A DNA stretch of 64,000 bases from positions 3,410,001-3,474,000 of the forward strand of contig NZ_CP094534.1 in the NCBI RefSeq assembly GCF_022811645.1. The letters are read 5' to 3'. Positions 25,388 to 33,850 of the stretch are shown in pieces. The notes beneath the pieces are model-generated. The model did not search any database. It saw nothing but the letters and a program-made list of their open reading frames with translations, and was not told the DNA's origin. The translations under genes were made by a program, and so were the position numbers. The first letter of the stretch is position 1, and the number at the start of each line of letters is the position of its first letter. The DNA is from Hymenobacter monticola. GTDB taxonomy: Bacteria > Bacteroidota > Bacteroidia > Cytophagales > Hymenobacteraceae.

Positions 25388-27724
25388 TTAGCGCACCACC
25401 ACGCGGCCGGTGTACGTCACCTCCTCGCAGAGCACGCGGATGGCGTAGATGCCAGCGGGTAGGCCGCGCAGGTCCACGGGCACGGCATCGGTGGCGCTGA
25501 GCTGGGCGGCGCGCTGGCGCACGGGGCGGCTTAGCACATCGAGCACTTCGATGGTGGCGGGGCGGGCCGTGGGCACGCCCGGCAGGCGCAGCTGCACGGT
25601 TTCGGAAGCCGGGTTGGGGTAGATTTCGAGGGTGTTGCGTAGCACCGCGGCGCTGCGGCCGGCCAGGGGCACGTAGCAAGCGGTGCTGGTGTAGGAGCCC
25701 ACGCTGGCGAAATTGTCGACGCCACCGCCGTGCCAGGTCCTGCTGCCGTTGGGGCCGTTCCAGCGGCCGCCCTGGCTCGCGAAGGGCAAGCGCACGAGGG
25801 TATTGTTGAGGGTCGAGCCGCCGGGCACGGTCCACTCGGTGGGGCGCTGGCCGATGACGCCGATGACGTCGAGCGTGTCGGTACCGTCGAATAAGGCCAC
25901 GGCGTCGTCGCCGTTGAAGAAGGCCACGTTGCTTTGCAGGTCGGCCTGGGCGGCCACGCCGGCGTCTACTACGCCGGTGTTTGCAATGACGTACACATCA
26001 CCCGGGGCAATGGTGCCGGTGAGGTTTTGCGTGCTGGTAGGGGTGGTGGCGCCGTTGGCGTACAGGGCCACGCTCTTGCCATTCAGCGGCATCGGGCTCA
26101 GGGTGGGGTTGTAAATCTCCAGCACCTTGGTGTTGTTGATGAGGCCTTCCACGTAGCGCGAGAAGTAGGGCTTGGTGCAGGGCGCACCGGCCGGGGCCGC
26201 GTCGTCGTTCAGAATCGTGAGCGTGTGCGTGTTGGGCTGGCCCACAATGATGGTAGCATTGGAAGGCGTGCCCAGGCGCAGGCGCACGGTTTCGTTGGGC
26301 TCGAAGGTTACGTCGCCGTTCACGGTCACGGTCACGGCCTGGGTGAGGGCCGTGCTGCTGAAGGTAAGCGAGGTGGTGTTCAGCACATAGTCGGTGGTGG
26401 CGGTGGCGGTGCTGTTGGCCGCGTCCACGCTCACCGGCACGGTGAAGGTGCCGCTGGGCAGAGTGCCGCTGGCCGTCACGTTCACGGTGTAGGTGCTGGT
26501 GCCGCTGTTGCCTTCGGCAATGCTGCCGGTGGCGGTGGCAAAGCTCACCATCGGCGGGGTGCCGTCGTCGTTGGTGATGGTGAGCGTGTGGGCGCCGGGC
26601 GAGCCCACGCTGTTGCCGGTGCTGGGGTTGGTCAGGGTCAGGACGACGGTTTCGTCGGCTTCGGGCTGGGTGTCGCCGTTCACGGTCAGGGTCACCGTCT
26701 GGGAGGTGCTGCCGGCCGGGAAAGTGACGGTGGTGGGCGAGGTGAAGGCGAAGTCGGTGCCGTTGGTGGCGGTCGAGTTGGTGCCGTCCACGTTCACCTG
26801 CACGGTGGTGGCCGTGGTGGCGGCGGGCGCCAAATTCAGCGTGAAGGTATAAGTGCTGGTGCCGCTGTTGCCTTCGGTGATGGTGCCGGCGGCCGTGCTG
26901 AAGCTAAACGCCGGGCCGGGAGGCGCCAGGCCCCAGGCGGTGGCCACCGTGCCGGGGTACTCGATGTAGGGGTTGTAGTTGCCCTGGCTCACGGCCACGC
27001 GGCGGTTGCGCTCAATCTCGCGGGCGTCGACCGGGTCGGCTAGGTGCCAGGCGTAGAGCGTGTTGATGTCGGCCGCCGAGCTGATGTTCTGATGGCCGGT
27101 GGCAATGAGGGCCGGCTGGCCGGCGTGCATGGTGTAGAAGTAGAAGACGGCGCGGGCCAGGTTGCCCTTGTGGTCTTCGCGGGGCTCAAACTGGGTGTTG
27201 GTGTCTTCGCTCCACTCGGCGATGTTGGCCGTGGGAATGGTGGCTTGGCTCACCAGCAGGCGCATCCAGGTCTGGGTCTGGGCATCGGGAATTTCGGCAA
27301 ACGGGTCGGAGCCGCGCAGGTTGTTCCAGGTGTCGTAGGTGGGGAAGAGGTGGTGCATGTCGGAGCGCATGCGCACCACTTCGCTAAACCACGACTGCGG
27401 CACGGTGTGCTCGCAGTTGATGCGGTTCACCACGCCGGTGCTGGTGTTGGTGGTGCTATAGGGCACGGTTTCCTGGTAGCCCGAGTACACGCAGGTCACC
27501 AGGTTGTTGTAGTTGTCGGCGTAGTTATACATCTTGCCGCGGGCCGTGGCGTAGCTCAGCTCCACGCGCTTGCCGGTGTACCAGTTGTCGAGGTACCAGG
27601 TGCGCAGGGCCTGGCCCGAGAGGTTGGACGGGGCCGCCGGGGGCATGGGCGGCGCGGTTTGGGCCTGCAGGGCGGCGGGCAGCAGCCCCAGCACCAGCAG
27701 GCACGAAGTGAAAAGGTGTTTCAT
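25388..27724 (-). CDS. Secreted endonuclease I with Calx-beta, lamin-tail and T9SS domains
   Basis: A 778-aa extracellular nuclease. Order: signal peptide (ending LQAQ), endonuclease I domain with RINCEHTVPQSW (His106), RSDMHHLFPT (His124-His125) and RGSDPF, two Calx-beta domains (each with EGNSGTSTYT and ending LTITNDDG or LTILNDD), a lamin-tail-like domain (EIYNPT, then GDDAVALFDG), and a T9SS sorting domain (IYPNPASETVQLRL, then GLPAGIYAIRV). It would degrade DNA outside the cell, perhaps for phosphate or biofilm turnover. The nuclease and sorting domains are clear; the lamin-tail call is less certain. Confidence 0.92.
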   Translation of the reverse strand: MKHLFTSCLLVLGLLPAALQAQTAPPMPPAAPSNLSGQALRTWYLDNWYTGKRVELSYATARGKMYNYADNYNNLVTCVYSGYQETVPYSTTNTSTGVVNRINCEHTVPQSWFSEVVRMRSDMHHLFPTYDTWNNLRGSDPFAEIPDAQTQTWMRLLVSQATIPTANIAEWSEDTNTQFEPREDHKGNLARAVFYFYTMHAGQPALIATGHQNISSAADINTLYAWHLADPVDAREIERNRRVAVSQGNYNPYIEYPGTVATAWGLAPPGPAFSFSTAAGTITEGNSGTSTYTFTLNLAPAATTATTVQVNVDGTNSTATNGTDFAFTSPTTVTFPAGSTSQTVTLTVNGDTQPEADETVVLTLTNPSTGNSVGSPGAHTLTITNDDGTPPMVSFATATGSIAEGNSGTSTYTVNVTASGTLPSGTFTVPVSVDAANSTATATTDYVLNTTSLTFSSTALTQAVTVTVNGDVTFEPNETVRLRLGTPSNATIIVGQPNTHTLTILNDDAAPAGAPCTKPYFSRYVEGLINNTKVLEIYNPTLSPMPLNGKSVALYANGATTPTSTQNLTGTIAPGDVYVIANTGVVDAGVAAQADLQSNVAFFNGDDAVALFDGTDTLDVIGVIGQRPTEWTVPGGSTLNNTLVRLPFASQGGRWNGPNGSRTWHGGGVDNFASVGSYTSTACYVPLAGRSAAVLRNTLEIYPNPASETVQLRLPGVPTARPATIEVLDVLSRPVRQRAAQLSATDAVPVDLRGLPAGIYAIRVLCEEVTYTGRVVVR

Positions 27725-27870
27725 GGGGACTTAGGGACTTGAGGTCTTAGGGTCTTGGAAAGTGAAAATGGAAAGCGGAAGGCCGAAAAGGAAACGGGGC
27801 ATCAAAGATAACCACGCGGCTGCATGAGCGGGGCAGCAGGTCGGTTACGAAACCAAGAAGCCTTCGGCCG

Positions 27871-27878
27871 TACTTTCG
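27871..27878 (+). promoter_or_regulatory. Promoter-like box for rhodanese gene
   Basis: TACTTTCG, one mismatch from TAnnTTTG, 37 bp before the start codon. The same TACTTTCG form precedes sucC. Confidence 0.4.
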
Positions 27879-27915
27879 CCCCACCAAGACCTTAAGTCCC
27901 CAACTCCCTAAAATC

Positions 27916-28221
27916 ATGGCCGACATCACCCCCTCCGAACTGCGCCAGCGCCAGCAAGCCGGCGAAACCCCCATCATCCTCGACGTGCGCGAGCCCTGGG
28001 AGCACGAAGAAGCCCGCATGGACGGCGCCCAGAACATCCCCCTCGGCACCCTGCCCGACAAGCTCGACGACCTCGACGAGTGGAAAAACCAGGAAATCAT
28101 CGTGCACTGTAAGGGCGGCGGCCGCTCGGCCTCGGCCAAGACCTTCCTCACCCAGCAGGGCTTCACCAACGTGCGCAACCTGCTCGGCGGCTACCAGGCC
28201 TATGCCGCGGAAGGCAAGTAG
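27916..28221 (+). CDS. Single-domain rhodanese
   Basis: A 101-aa cytoplasmic sulfurtransferase-type protein. The rhodanese marks are complete: ILDVREPWEHEEARMDGAQNIP near the N-terminus (split over residues 20-42), and the active-site loop HCKGGGRS with Cys65, followed by GFTNVRNLLGGYQAY. Such proteins carry a persulfide on the Cys; the acceptor is not known. The six-residue loop favours sulfur rather than phosphate substrates. The gene is monocistronic and ends before a very strong terminator. Confidence 0.9.
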   Translation: MADITPSELRQRQQAGETPIILDVREPWEHEEARMDGAQNIPLGTLPDKLDDLDEWKNQEIIVHCKGGGRSASAKTFLTQQGFTNVRNLLGGYQAYAAEGK

Positions 28222-28238
28222 CCTTAAAAATGAATAGC

Positions 28239-28290
28239 AAGCGCCCCTTGGGTAAACCCAGTGAATGCCGGGTTTGCCCAAGGGGCGCTT
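28239..28290. terminator. Strong bidirectional terminator
   Basis: A 21-bp stem starting AAGCGCCCCTTGGG, with one G-T pair and a 10-nt loop, between convergent genes. Confidence 0.85.
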
Positions 28291-28306
28291 TCGTTTCGCC
28301 AGAAGC

Positions 28307-29461
28307 CTAGCGGCTGCTGGGCTCTTCCATCTGCAGGTCGTGGTCGAAGGGGCTTTTGGTGAAGGGGTGCTTCAGCTGCTTCCAGTAGCCTTTGGGATAG
28401 GAGCCTTCGCGCACGCCGGTGGCCTCGGGCCACACCTTGCCCGGCAGGTAGTAGGTGCCAAAAAGCCGGTCAATCAGCGGGAAGTGAATGGCGAAGTTCT
28501 TGCCGTAGTGGGCTGGGTCTTCGCAGTGATGCCAGTGGTGGTACTGCGGCGTCACGAGCAGGTACTTCATCCAGCCGAAGTTAATGCGCGTGTTGGCATG
28601 AATGAGCACCGCGTGAATGGACACGAAGAGGATGTAGGCGTTGAAGGTGAGCGAGGAAAACCCGCAGACGTAGAGCGGAATAAACGAGATGGAGCGCGTG
28701 ACGAAAATATCCACGAAGTGCGTGCGCGAGCCCGCCAGCCAGTCCATGGCCTGGGTAGAATGGTGCACCGAATGGAAGCGCCACAGGTACACATGCGAGT
28801 GAAACAAGCGGTGCGCCAGGTACTGAAACAAGTCCGTCACAAAAAGCGCCAGCACGAAGCCCGCCACAAACGGCAGCTGCTGCACCCAGTGCTGAAACGG
28901 GGCCAGCCCCATCCAGCCAAACAAAAGCTTGGCCGGCGCCTGCGTAATCACGCCGAAAAACTGCACGAACAAGTGGCTCACCGTGAAGTACACCAAATCG
29001 GTGCGCCACTCGGCATGGAAGCGCGACTGCCGCTTGTTCTGGGGAAAGAACATTTCGATGGGTATGAAAATGACCGCCAGCAGCAGCAGGTCAATCAGCA
29101 GCCAGTCGAGGCCCACGTGCCAAATCGTTTTCTCCACCGCCCGCGGCTGCACCGCAAACCCGCCCGTGACCACCGCCAGGGCCGCAATGCCGATGCCCGT
29201 CAGGGCCAGCTTCTTCTGCTGGCTCAGCAAGTAGCTAACCGTCGCAAACAAAAAGGACGCGACAATAACGGCCATGAGCACCGTCTTCATCATCTCGCCG
29301 GTGTATAGCTCCCGGAACTCGGGCGTGGTGAGGTACTCCGGGTAGTGAAAGCACAGCACCGCGGCCATGGCCAGCACGGCCAGAAAAATAGACGCATTGC
29401 CGCTGATGGTGCCCTCGCCAATCCGTAAGCGCTGGGGCATCGAGTTCTGCAGATTGTTCAT
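28307..29461 (-). CDS. Sterol desaturase / fatty acid hydroxylase family membrane protein
   Basis: A 384-aa integral membrane di-iron enzyme. Several helices are visible in the first 150 residues (IFLAVLAMAAVLCF, VLMAVIVASFLFATVSYLL, DWLLIDLLLLAVIFIPIEMFF). The histidine boxes follow in order: HRLFH, HSVHHS and HHWHH, as in the fatty acid hydroxylase superfamily. It would insert a hydroxyl group or double bond in a lipid; the substrate is unknown, possibly a carotenoid or sphingolipid-type lipid. ATG 29461 is chosen; the 112-codon upstream extension covers AT-rich spacer and a palindromic repeat. Confidence 0.88.
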   Translation of the reverse strand: MNNLQNSMPQRLRIGEGTISGNASIFLAVLAMAAVLCFHYPEYLTTPEFRELYTGEMMKTVLMAVIVASFLFATVSYLLSQQKKLALTGIGIAALAVVTGGFAVQPRAVEKTIWHVGLDWLLIDLLLLAVIFIPIEMFFPQNKRQSRFHAEWRTDLVYFTVSHLFVQFFGVITQAPAKLLFGWMGLAPFQHWVQQLPFVAGFVLALFVTDLFQYLAHRLFHSHVYLWRFHSVHHSTQAMDWLAGSRTHFVDIFVTRSISFIPLYVCGFSSLTFNAYILFVSIHAVLIHANTRINFGWMKYLLVTPQYHHWHHCEDPAHYGKNFAIHFPLIDRLFGTYYLPGKVWPEATGVREGSYPKGYWKQLKHPFTKSPFDHDLQMEEPSSR

Positions 29462-29554
29462 TATGGTAGCAAGTTGGTAGGGGCTGCCGCAGCCGGTAAA
29501 GCAGTTTGGGCGCTGCGGGTGATGTAAAGGTGGAGGCCCGCCAGAGTTACCGCC

Positions 29555-29595
29555 AAATTGATTTTGGATAACAGCAGATTTTACAAAATCAATTT
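29555..29595. promoter_or_regulatory. AT-rich inverted repeat upstream of hydroxylase gene
   Basis: Perfect 12-bp arms AAATTGATTTTG and CAAAATCAATTT with 17 bp between, about 95 bp before the hydroxylase start. It could be an operator, or a terminator-like stem. Confidence 0.4.
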
Positions 29596-29695
29596 TTCGG
29601 ATGTAAAGCATTGACATGCAATAGTCAGGTTGTAAACGTTCTGACTTTTGTCGCTGCTTTTTTGCTTCGAAGCTGCGTAGTAAGCAATCAAGTTG

Positions 29696-29791
29696 CCGGC
29701 CCGACGCCGCAGGCGTCTGACCGGTTGGCATGAGGTCCCGTCGAGGCGTCGTGCCCGCGGCAATCGGTCGGACGCCTGCAGCGTCGGACCG
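29696..29791. repeat. GGTC-GACGCC inverted repeat element, copy 2
   Basis: Two hairpins (29696-29724 and 29765-29791) flank a conserved centre that matches the element at 11372-11474 in reverse orientation. Confidence 0.85.
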
Positions 29792-29837
29792 AAGCAAACC
29801 GACGTCCTAAACAACTTTTCCGTCACCAGCTTCGGGA

Positions 29838-31775
29838 CTAAGCGCCAATCACCAGCCGCCCGTCGGCCGCATAGGCCAACTCGCCGCGGTCCACCAGCTC
29901 GCGCACGGTGGCCGTCACGGCTGTCGCGTCTTTGGGCGCGAAAGCGGCCAGTAACTCACGCGGCGCCAGCGGCCCCTGGCGCAGGTGCGCCAGCACGGGC
30001 TCGCGCAGAGAAGGCGCAGGAGCCGCCTGGGCCGCCTTTTTCTCCGCCAGACAGATGTCGCAAATGCCGCACCGGGCCGGGTCGGCCTCGTCGAAATACG
30101 TGAGCAGCAGAATCTGGCGGCAGCGGGTGCCGCTCAGGTACTGGGCCACGGCGTGGGTTTTAGCGCGGGCCAGGTCGCGGGCGGCCGTCATCTTCACCTG
30201 GTCGAGGGGCAGCTTGTGGGCGTCGTAGCGCGGCGTGGTGAATAGGGCCTGGGGCGACTCCTGCTTGGGCTGGTAGTGCAGAATGCCAGCCGTGTGCAGG
30301 TAGCGCAATTGCTGGCGCACCTCCACCACGCTGCGGCGCAGGTGGGTGGCCAGCGCATTCTCCGAAATGGTTTGGAAGTCCGAAAACAGCTCGCCGCCGT
30401 GCAGCCGCAGCAGGGCCTTTATCAGCAAGTCGTGCTGGGCGTTGGCCACCTGGAAGGCGTACAAATCCTGGTGGCTGAGGATGAGGTGCACCCGCGCCGG
30501 CTGGTTCACGGCCTCGTTGAGCTGCACGAAGCCCTCGCGCTGCAAAATCTTCAGCGAGTTGTGCGCGTCCACGGCCTTTAGCCGGTAGGTTTCGGCAAAC
30601 TGCTGCATGTCGAACTCAAAGGCGGCCAGCTCGCCGCCGCCCACCGCCGTCTGGGAGTAGTTGGCCAAGGCCTGGTACACGCGCTTCACCGTATCCAACG
30701 GCGGAAACGACTGGTTGGTGCGGCGGCGCAGCTCGTCGCCGTCGTTGGGGCCGGCCAGCAGCACGGCGAAGGCAAAGAGGTTGTCGCGCCCAGCCCGGCC
30801 GGCTTCCTGGTAGTAGGCTTCCAGGGTGTCGGGCGCGTCGAGGTGCACCACGAGGCGCACGTCGGGCTTGTCGATGCCCATGCCGAAGGCATTGGTGGCC
30901 ACGATGAGGCGAATTTTGTCCTGAATCCAGTCCTGCTGCACCTTGGTGCGCTTTTCCGAAGGCAAACCGGCGTGATAGGCCGCCGCCGGAAACCGGTGCT
31001 GCTGTAGAAACGCGGCCGTGTCCTCCGTCTGCCGGCGGGTGCGGGCGTACACGATGCCGGTTTTGCCCGGCCCCACGCCGCGCACCACTTCCAGCAGGCG
31101 GCGCAGCTTGTCTTCGGTTTGGAGCACCGAGTACGACAGCTTGGGCCGCGCAAAGCTCTGCCGAAACACCCCGAAGCCCGGCCGGAACTGCAGCTTGGCC
31201 ACAATGTCGGCCTGCACCTGCGCCGTGGCCGTGGCCGTGAGGGCGATGACCGGCGTGCCCGCCGGCAGCTTCTCGCGTAGCTCGGCAATGCGCAGGTAGG
31301 GCGGCCGGAAATCGTAGCCCCACTGCGAGAGGCAGTGCGCCTCGTCCACGGCCAGCAGGCCCACGTTCATCTTCGCCACCCGGGCTTGAAACAGGTCCGT
31401 CAGCAGTCGCTCGGGGCTCACGTACAGGAATTTCACGTGGCGCCCATACACGCAGTTGTCCAGGGCGTGGTCGATTTCTTGGTGGCTCATGCCGGCGTAA
31501 ATGGCCTCGGCCTTGAGCCCGCGGCGGCGCAGGTTGTCTACCTGGTCCTTCATCAGGGCAATGAGCGGCGACACCACGATGCAAATGCCCGGCCGGGCCA
31601 GCGCCGGCACCTGGAAGCAGATGCTCTTGCCGCCGCCGGTGGGCAGCAGCGCCAGCGTGTCGTGCCCGCTGAGCACGGAGTTGATAATGTCTTCCTGCCC
31701 CGGCCGAAATGCCGTGTGCCCCCAGTGCTCCTTCAGCAGAGCCAGCGGCGCGAATTCGGTAGGGGAGGAGGACAT
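29838..31775 (-). CDS. recQ: RecQ-type ATP-dependent DNA helicase
   Basis: A 645-aa 3'-5' SF2 helicase for DNA repair. Motif I PTGGGKS (Lys50), motif II DEAH (144-147), ALTATAT, and motif VI QEAGRAGRD are present. The RecQ zinc-binding region shows the four Cys pattern CRQILLLTYF then CGICDIC, and a winged-helix region follows. The C-terminal ~70 residues carry a small helical domain in place of a clear HRDC. Length fits the Bacteroidota RecQ group; more than one RecQ paralogue is common, so the symbol is provisional. The TATCTTCG box ends 4 bp before the ATG. Confidence 0.92.
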   Translation of the reverse strand: MSSSPTEFAPLALLKEHWGHTAFRPGQEDIINSVLSGHDTLALLPTGGGKSICFQVPALARPGICIVVSPLIALMKDQVDNLRRRGLKAEAIYAGMSHQEIDHALDNCVYGRHVKFLYVSPERLLTDLFQARVAKMNVGLLAVDEAHCLSQWGYDFRPPYLRIAELREKLPAGTPVIALTATATAQVQADIVAKLQFRPGFGVFRQSFARPKLSYSVLQTEDKLRRLLEVVRGVGPGKTGIVYARTRRQTEDTAAFLQQHRFPAAAYHAGLPSEKRTKVQQDWIQDKIRLIVATNAFGMGIDKPDVRLVVHLDAPDTLEAYYQEAGRAGRDNLFAFAVLLAGPNDGDELRRRTNQSFPPLDTVKRVYQALANYSQTAVGGGELAAFEFDMQQFAETYRLKAVDAHNSLKILQREGFVQLNEAVNQPARVHLILSHQDLYAFQVANAQHDLLIKALLRLHGGELFSDFQTISENALATHLRRSVVEVRQQLRYLHTAGILHYQPKQESPQALFTTPRYDAHKLPLDQVKMTAARDLARAKTHAVAQYLSGTRCRQILLLTYFDEADPARCGICDICLAEKKAAQAAPAPSLREPVLAHLRQGPLAPRELLAAFAPKDATAVTATVRELVDRGELAYAADGRLVIGA

Positions 31776-31779
31776 GCGG

Positions 31780-31787
31780 CGAAGATA
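31780..31787 (-). promoter_or_regulatory. Promoter-like box, near-leaderless recQ start
   Basis: TATCTTCG on the minus strand, one mismatch from TAnnTTTG, with 4 bp before the recQ ATG. Confidence 0.4.
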
Positions 31788-31893
31788 GAGGCTGCCGGAA
31801 TCTGAATCATAATCGGCAGATAGCGTGCTAAGTCATTAGGTGGGGATAATACACCACAGCAATTTTCGGGATAGGAGCCAGCGTCTGAGCCTA

Positions 31894-32502
31894 TTAAGGA
31901 CACTTTTTCAACGAAACGTCTTGCATGGTCAGTCGTGCTTTCCAGTACACCTGCCCCTTTGGCGACAACGCCATGGCATTTCGGCACGCCAGCTCCTCAA
32001 ACAGAAGCGCCAGGTAGCGTTTCGTCTCGCTTTTTAAAAGCGCTGGGGCCTTATCTGGCGAATCCAGGGGCCAAATGCTTTCAATGCCCAATTCACAACC
32101 ACCGAAGCCGCAATTAACCAAAGTGAGGGTGTAAAAAGCCGCGGCGCGCTTCAGGTAGAGCACGTACGATTTATGGCCAAACGGTCCGCGGTAATAGCCT
32201 TGAGTGCGCAGGCTGTGCAGGGCGGTGCTGTCCCACTGGGCTAAGCTCAGGTGCCAGCCCTTTTCCCAGGCCGCTTTTCGCAATGGTCCCCAAACGGCCA
32301 GATTACTGGGGAGGCGGCCTGCCTGAATGGCCGCTTCAATGGTGGCTTCAATCACGTGGCGATTGTAAGCCACAGCTTGCTTGAGCGAGGCGTTCTCGTG
32401 GGGTTGCCGAACTCCCAAAAGGAAGCTGCCCACTACCCGCACCTGCGCCGCGACACCCAGCGTCGATAACAGAAAGGCAAACAGCCACAGGCAGGTACGC
32501 AT
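31894..32502 (-). CDS. Secreted hypothetical protein
   Basis: A 202-aa protein with a signal peptide (MRTCLWLFAFLLSTLGVAAQ). The mature region has scattered Cys residues (NCGFGGCELG, ELACRN, KKCP at the end), which suggests disulfides and a periplasmic or extracellular place. I do not recognise the family. GC content is slightly lower than in neighbouring genes. Confidence 0.6.
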   Translation of the reverse strand: MRTCLWLFAFLLSTLGVAAQVRVVGSFLLGVRQPHENASLKQAVAYNRHVIEATIEAAIQAGRLPSNLAVWGPLRKAAWEKGWHLSLAQWDSTALHSLRTQGYYRGPFGHKSYVLYLKRAAAFYTLTLVNCGFGGCELGIESIWPLDSPDKAPALLKSETKRYLALLFEELACRNAMALSPKGQVYWKARLTMQDVSLKKCP

Positions 32503-32692
32503 GGCGGAGCAAGGCGCGTTGATATAGGTAAAACTATGGCTTTCCGGCTGCTACTCGTATGGCATTAAGTACAAACAGCGGTGCGCAAATTTTAATAAAA
32601 AAAGCCCAGCGCTAAAGGGCCTCTGGCTTCGTGCTCAACTCAATGCTACCTTCAGCAACCATAGCGTCTTGGTGCCGCTGCCACCAACAAAA

Positions 32693-32717
32693 CGAGCGGA
32701 CCCAACGGGTCCGCTCG
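32693..32717 (-). terminator. Terminator of the DUF2383-like gene
   Basis: Perfect 11-bp stem CGAGCGGACCC/GGGTCCGCTCG with a 3-nt loop. On the minus strand it is followed by TTTTGTTGG. Confidence 0.8.
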
Positions 32718-32753
32718 CATGATGTGAGGGCAAATGGCAAACGGCTTCAGCGC

Positions 32754-33557
32754 TTAATACTGCGCCTGTAGCTGCTGCAGCCGCCGGTGCGTCTGCTGCG
32801 ACACTTCGTACTGGCGCTCAATCTCCCGGCGCAGCGTGCCCGTCACGGTGCGGTCGCGCAGGGCTTCCTGATAAGCGGCCAGGGCCCACTCTTCGCCGAA
32901 GACGTTGGAGGCCAGCACGGCGGTTTCGCTGTAGCCGGTCACAGCAGCTTTGGCCTCCATCCAGGCACGGTAGAGCTTGCCTTTGAGGGTGGTGCCGGTT
33001 TCGGGGGCATTTTGCTGCACGCGCAGGTAGCCGTTGAGGCGGATGGCGAACTGCTTGCTCTGGCCCGCCAGGTCTTCGTAATAGTTGCGCAGGTCGGCGT
33101 CCTGGCTTTCGCTGGCGGCGCGGCGGTAGCCCTCCACCCGGTCATTCACGAACAGCAGCAATTCGTGCAGGGTGTCGACTGGGTTCACGGCCTTGCGGCG
33201 CCTGGCCGCTTTATTGGGGCGCAGCAGGAGCCAACCCGCGCCGGCCAGCAGGGCGCCGCCCACCACTTTTTGGGTGGTGGAAAGCTGGCGCCAGCCACTG
33301 CCGGCCTGGCCCGCGAGGCGCTTAAGGGGTGCCGGCACTTCTTTTAGCGAAGCAGGCAGGCTGACGCCCTGCGCCCATTCTTTGGCTTGGGTCAGCAAAG
33401 CGGCCGGGCTAGTGTTGGAAGCTGCCGAGTCGGCGCCGCTGTTGTCGGCGGTCGTGGTGGTGTCCTGAGTGGTTTGTGCCTGCTCGTCGCCGGCATGGGA
33501 CAGGGCAGTGGCAGCAGCGGAATCGTTGCTGACGCGGGGGCTATTGGGGTGGCTCAT
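32754..33557 (-). CDS. PA2169/DUF2383-like four-helix-bundle protein with membrane anchor
   Basis: A 267-aa protein. The first ~75 residues are Ser/Thr/Ala-rich and probably disordered. A short hydrophobic segment (VVGGALLAGAGWLLL, followed by basic residues) may anchor it to the membrane. The C-terminal ~140 residues match the DUF2383/PA2169 helical bundle by pattern: LHELLLFVNDRVEGYRRAA, LRNYYEDLAGQSKQFAIRLNGYL and EALRDRTVTGTLRREIERQY. Such ferritin-like bundles occur in stress genes, but no activity is set. The fused N-terminal region is longer than in the usual family members. Confidence 0.7.
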   Translation of the reverse strand: MSHPNSPRVSNDSAAATALSHAGDEQAQTTQDTTTTADNSGADSAASNTSPAALLTQAKEWAQGVSLPASLKEVPAPLKRLAGQAGSGWRQLSTTQKVVGGALLAGAGWLLLRPNKAARRRKAVNPVDTLHELLLFVNDRVEGYRRAASESQDADLRNYYEDLAGQSKQFAIRLNGYLRVQQNAPETGTTLKGKLYRAWMEAKAAVTGYSETAVLASNVFGEEWALAAYQEALRDRTVTGTLRREIERQYEVSQQTHRRLQQLQAQY

Positions 33558-33777
33558 AAGCTATGGAAAGGTGGTGCATGGTGAAGCCGGGCCAGTGCGG
33601 CCCGCCGGTGTCTCTTTCGGCGAAGCCCACCGAAAGGTTGCGAAAAAAAGCAGACGGCCGAGGTTGGATGACACTGGCAAAGTGCTGAAAACAAGCCATG
33701 TTCAATTCTTTGCAAGCCCTACTGCGGCAATGCATTAAAACATCACAAATAAAGACTTACCGCGTAGCGGCGAAATG
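33558..33777. other. Intergenic region, little recognised
   Basis: Spacer upstream of the DUF2383-like gene. It contains a small hairpin (CTTTCGG/CCGAAAG near 33616-33638) but no supported gene. Confidence 0.4.
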
Positions 33778-33809
33778 AAAAGGCCGGCTCCTTGCGGCGC
33801 CGGCCTTTT
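33778..33809. terminator. Terminator of the efflux operon
   Basis: Perfect 11-bp stem AAAAGGCCGGC/GCCGGCCTTTT with a 10-nt loop, downstream of the outer-membrane factor gene. Confidence 0.85.
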
Positions 33810-33850
33810 CTGATAAATCTTAAAGCAGACTACTGTAGCGGCTTTGCCCA

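Larger units (their letters stand above)
29462..29837. other. 376-bp intergenic region with two inverted repeats
   Basis: Lies between the hydroxylase start and the recQ stop. It holds an AT-rich stretch with an inverted repeat (29555-29595) and a GGTC-GACGCC element (29696-29791). No ORF was found. Confidence 0.6.

Noticed and set aside
27725..27915. Similar sequence pieces (GGGACTT, GGTCTT and their complements) on both sides of the spacer before the rhodanese gene
   Set aside because: The match is short and broken, so I did not list it as a repeat feature.
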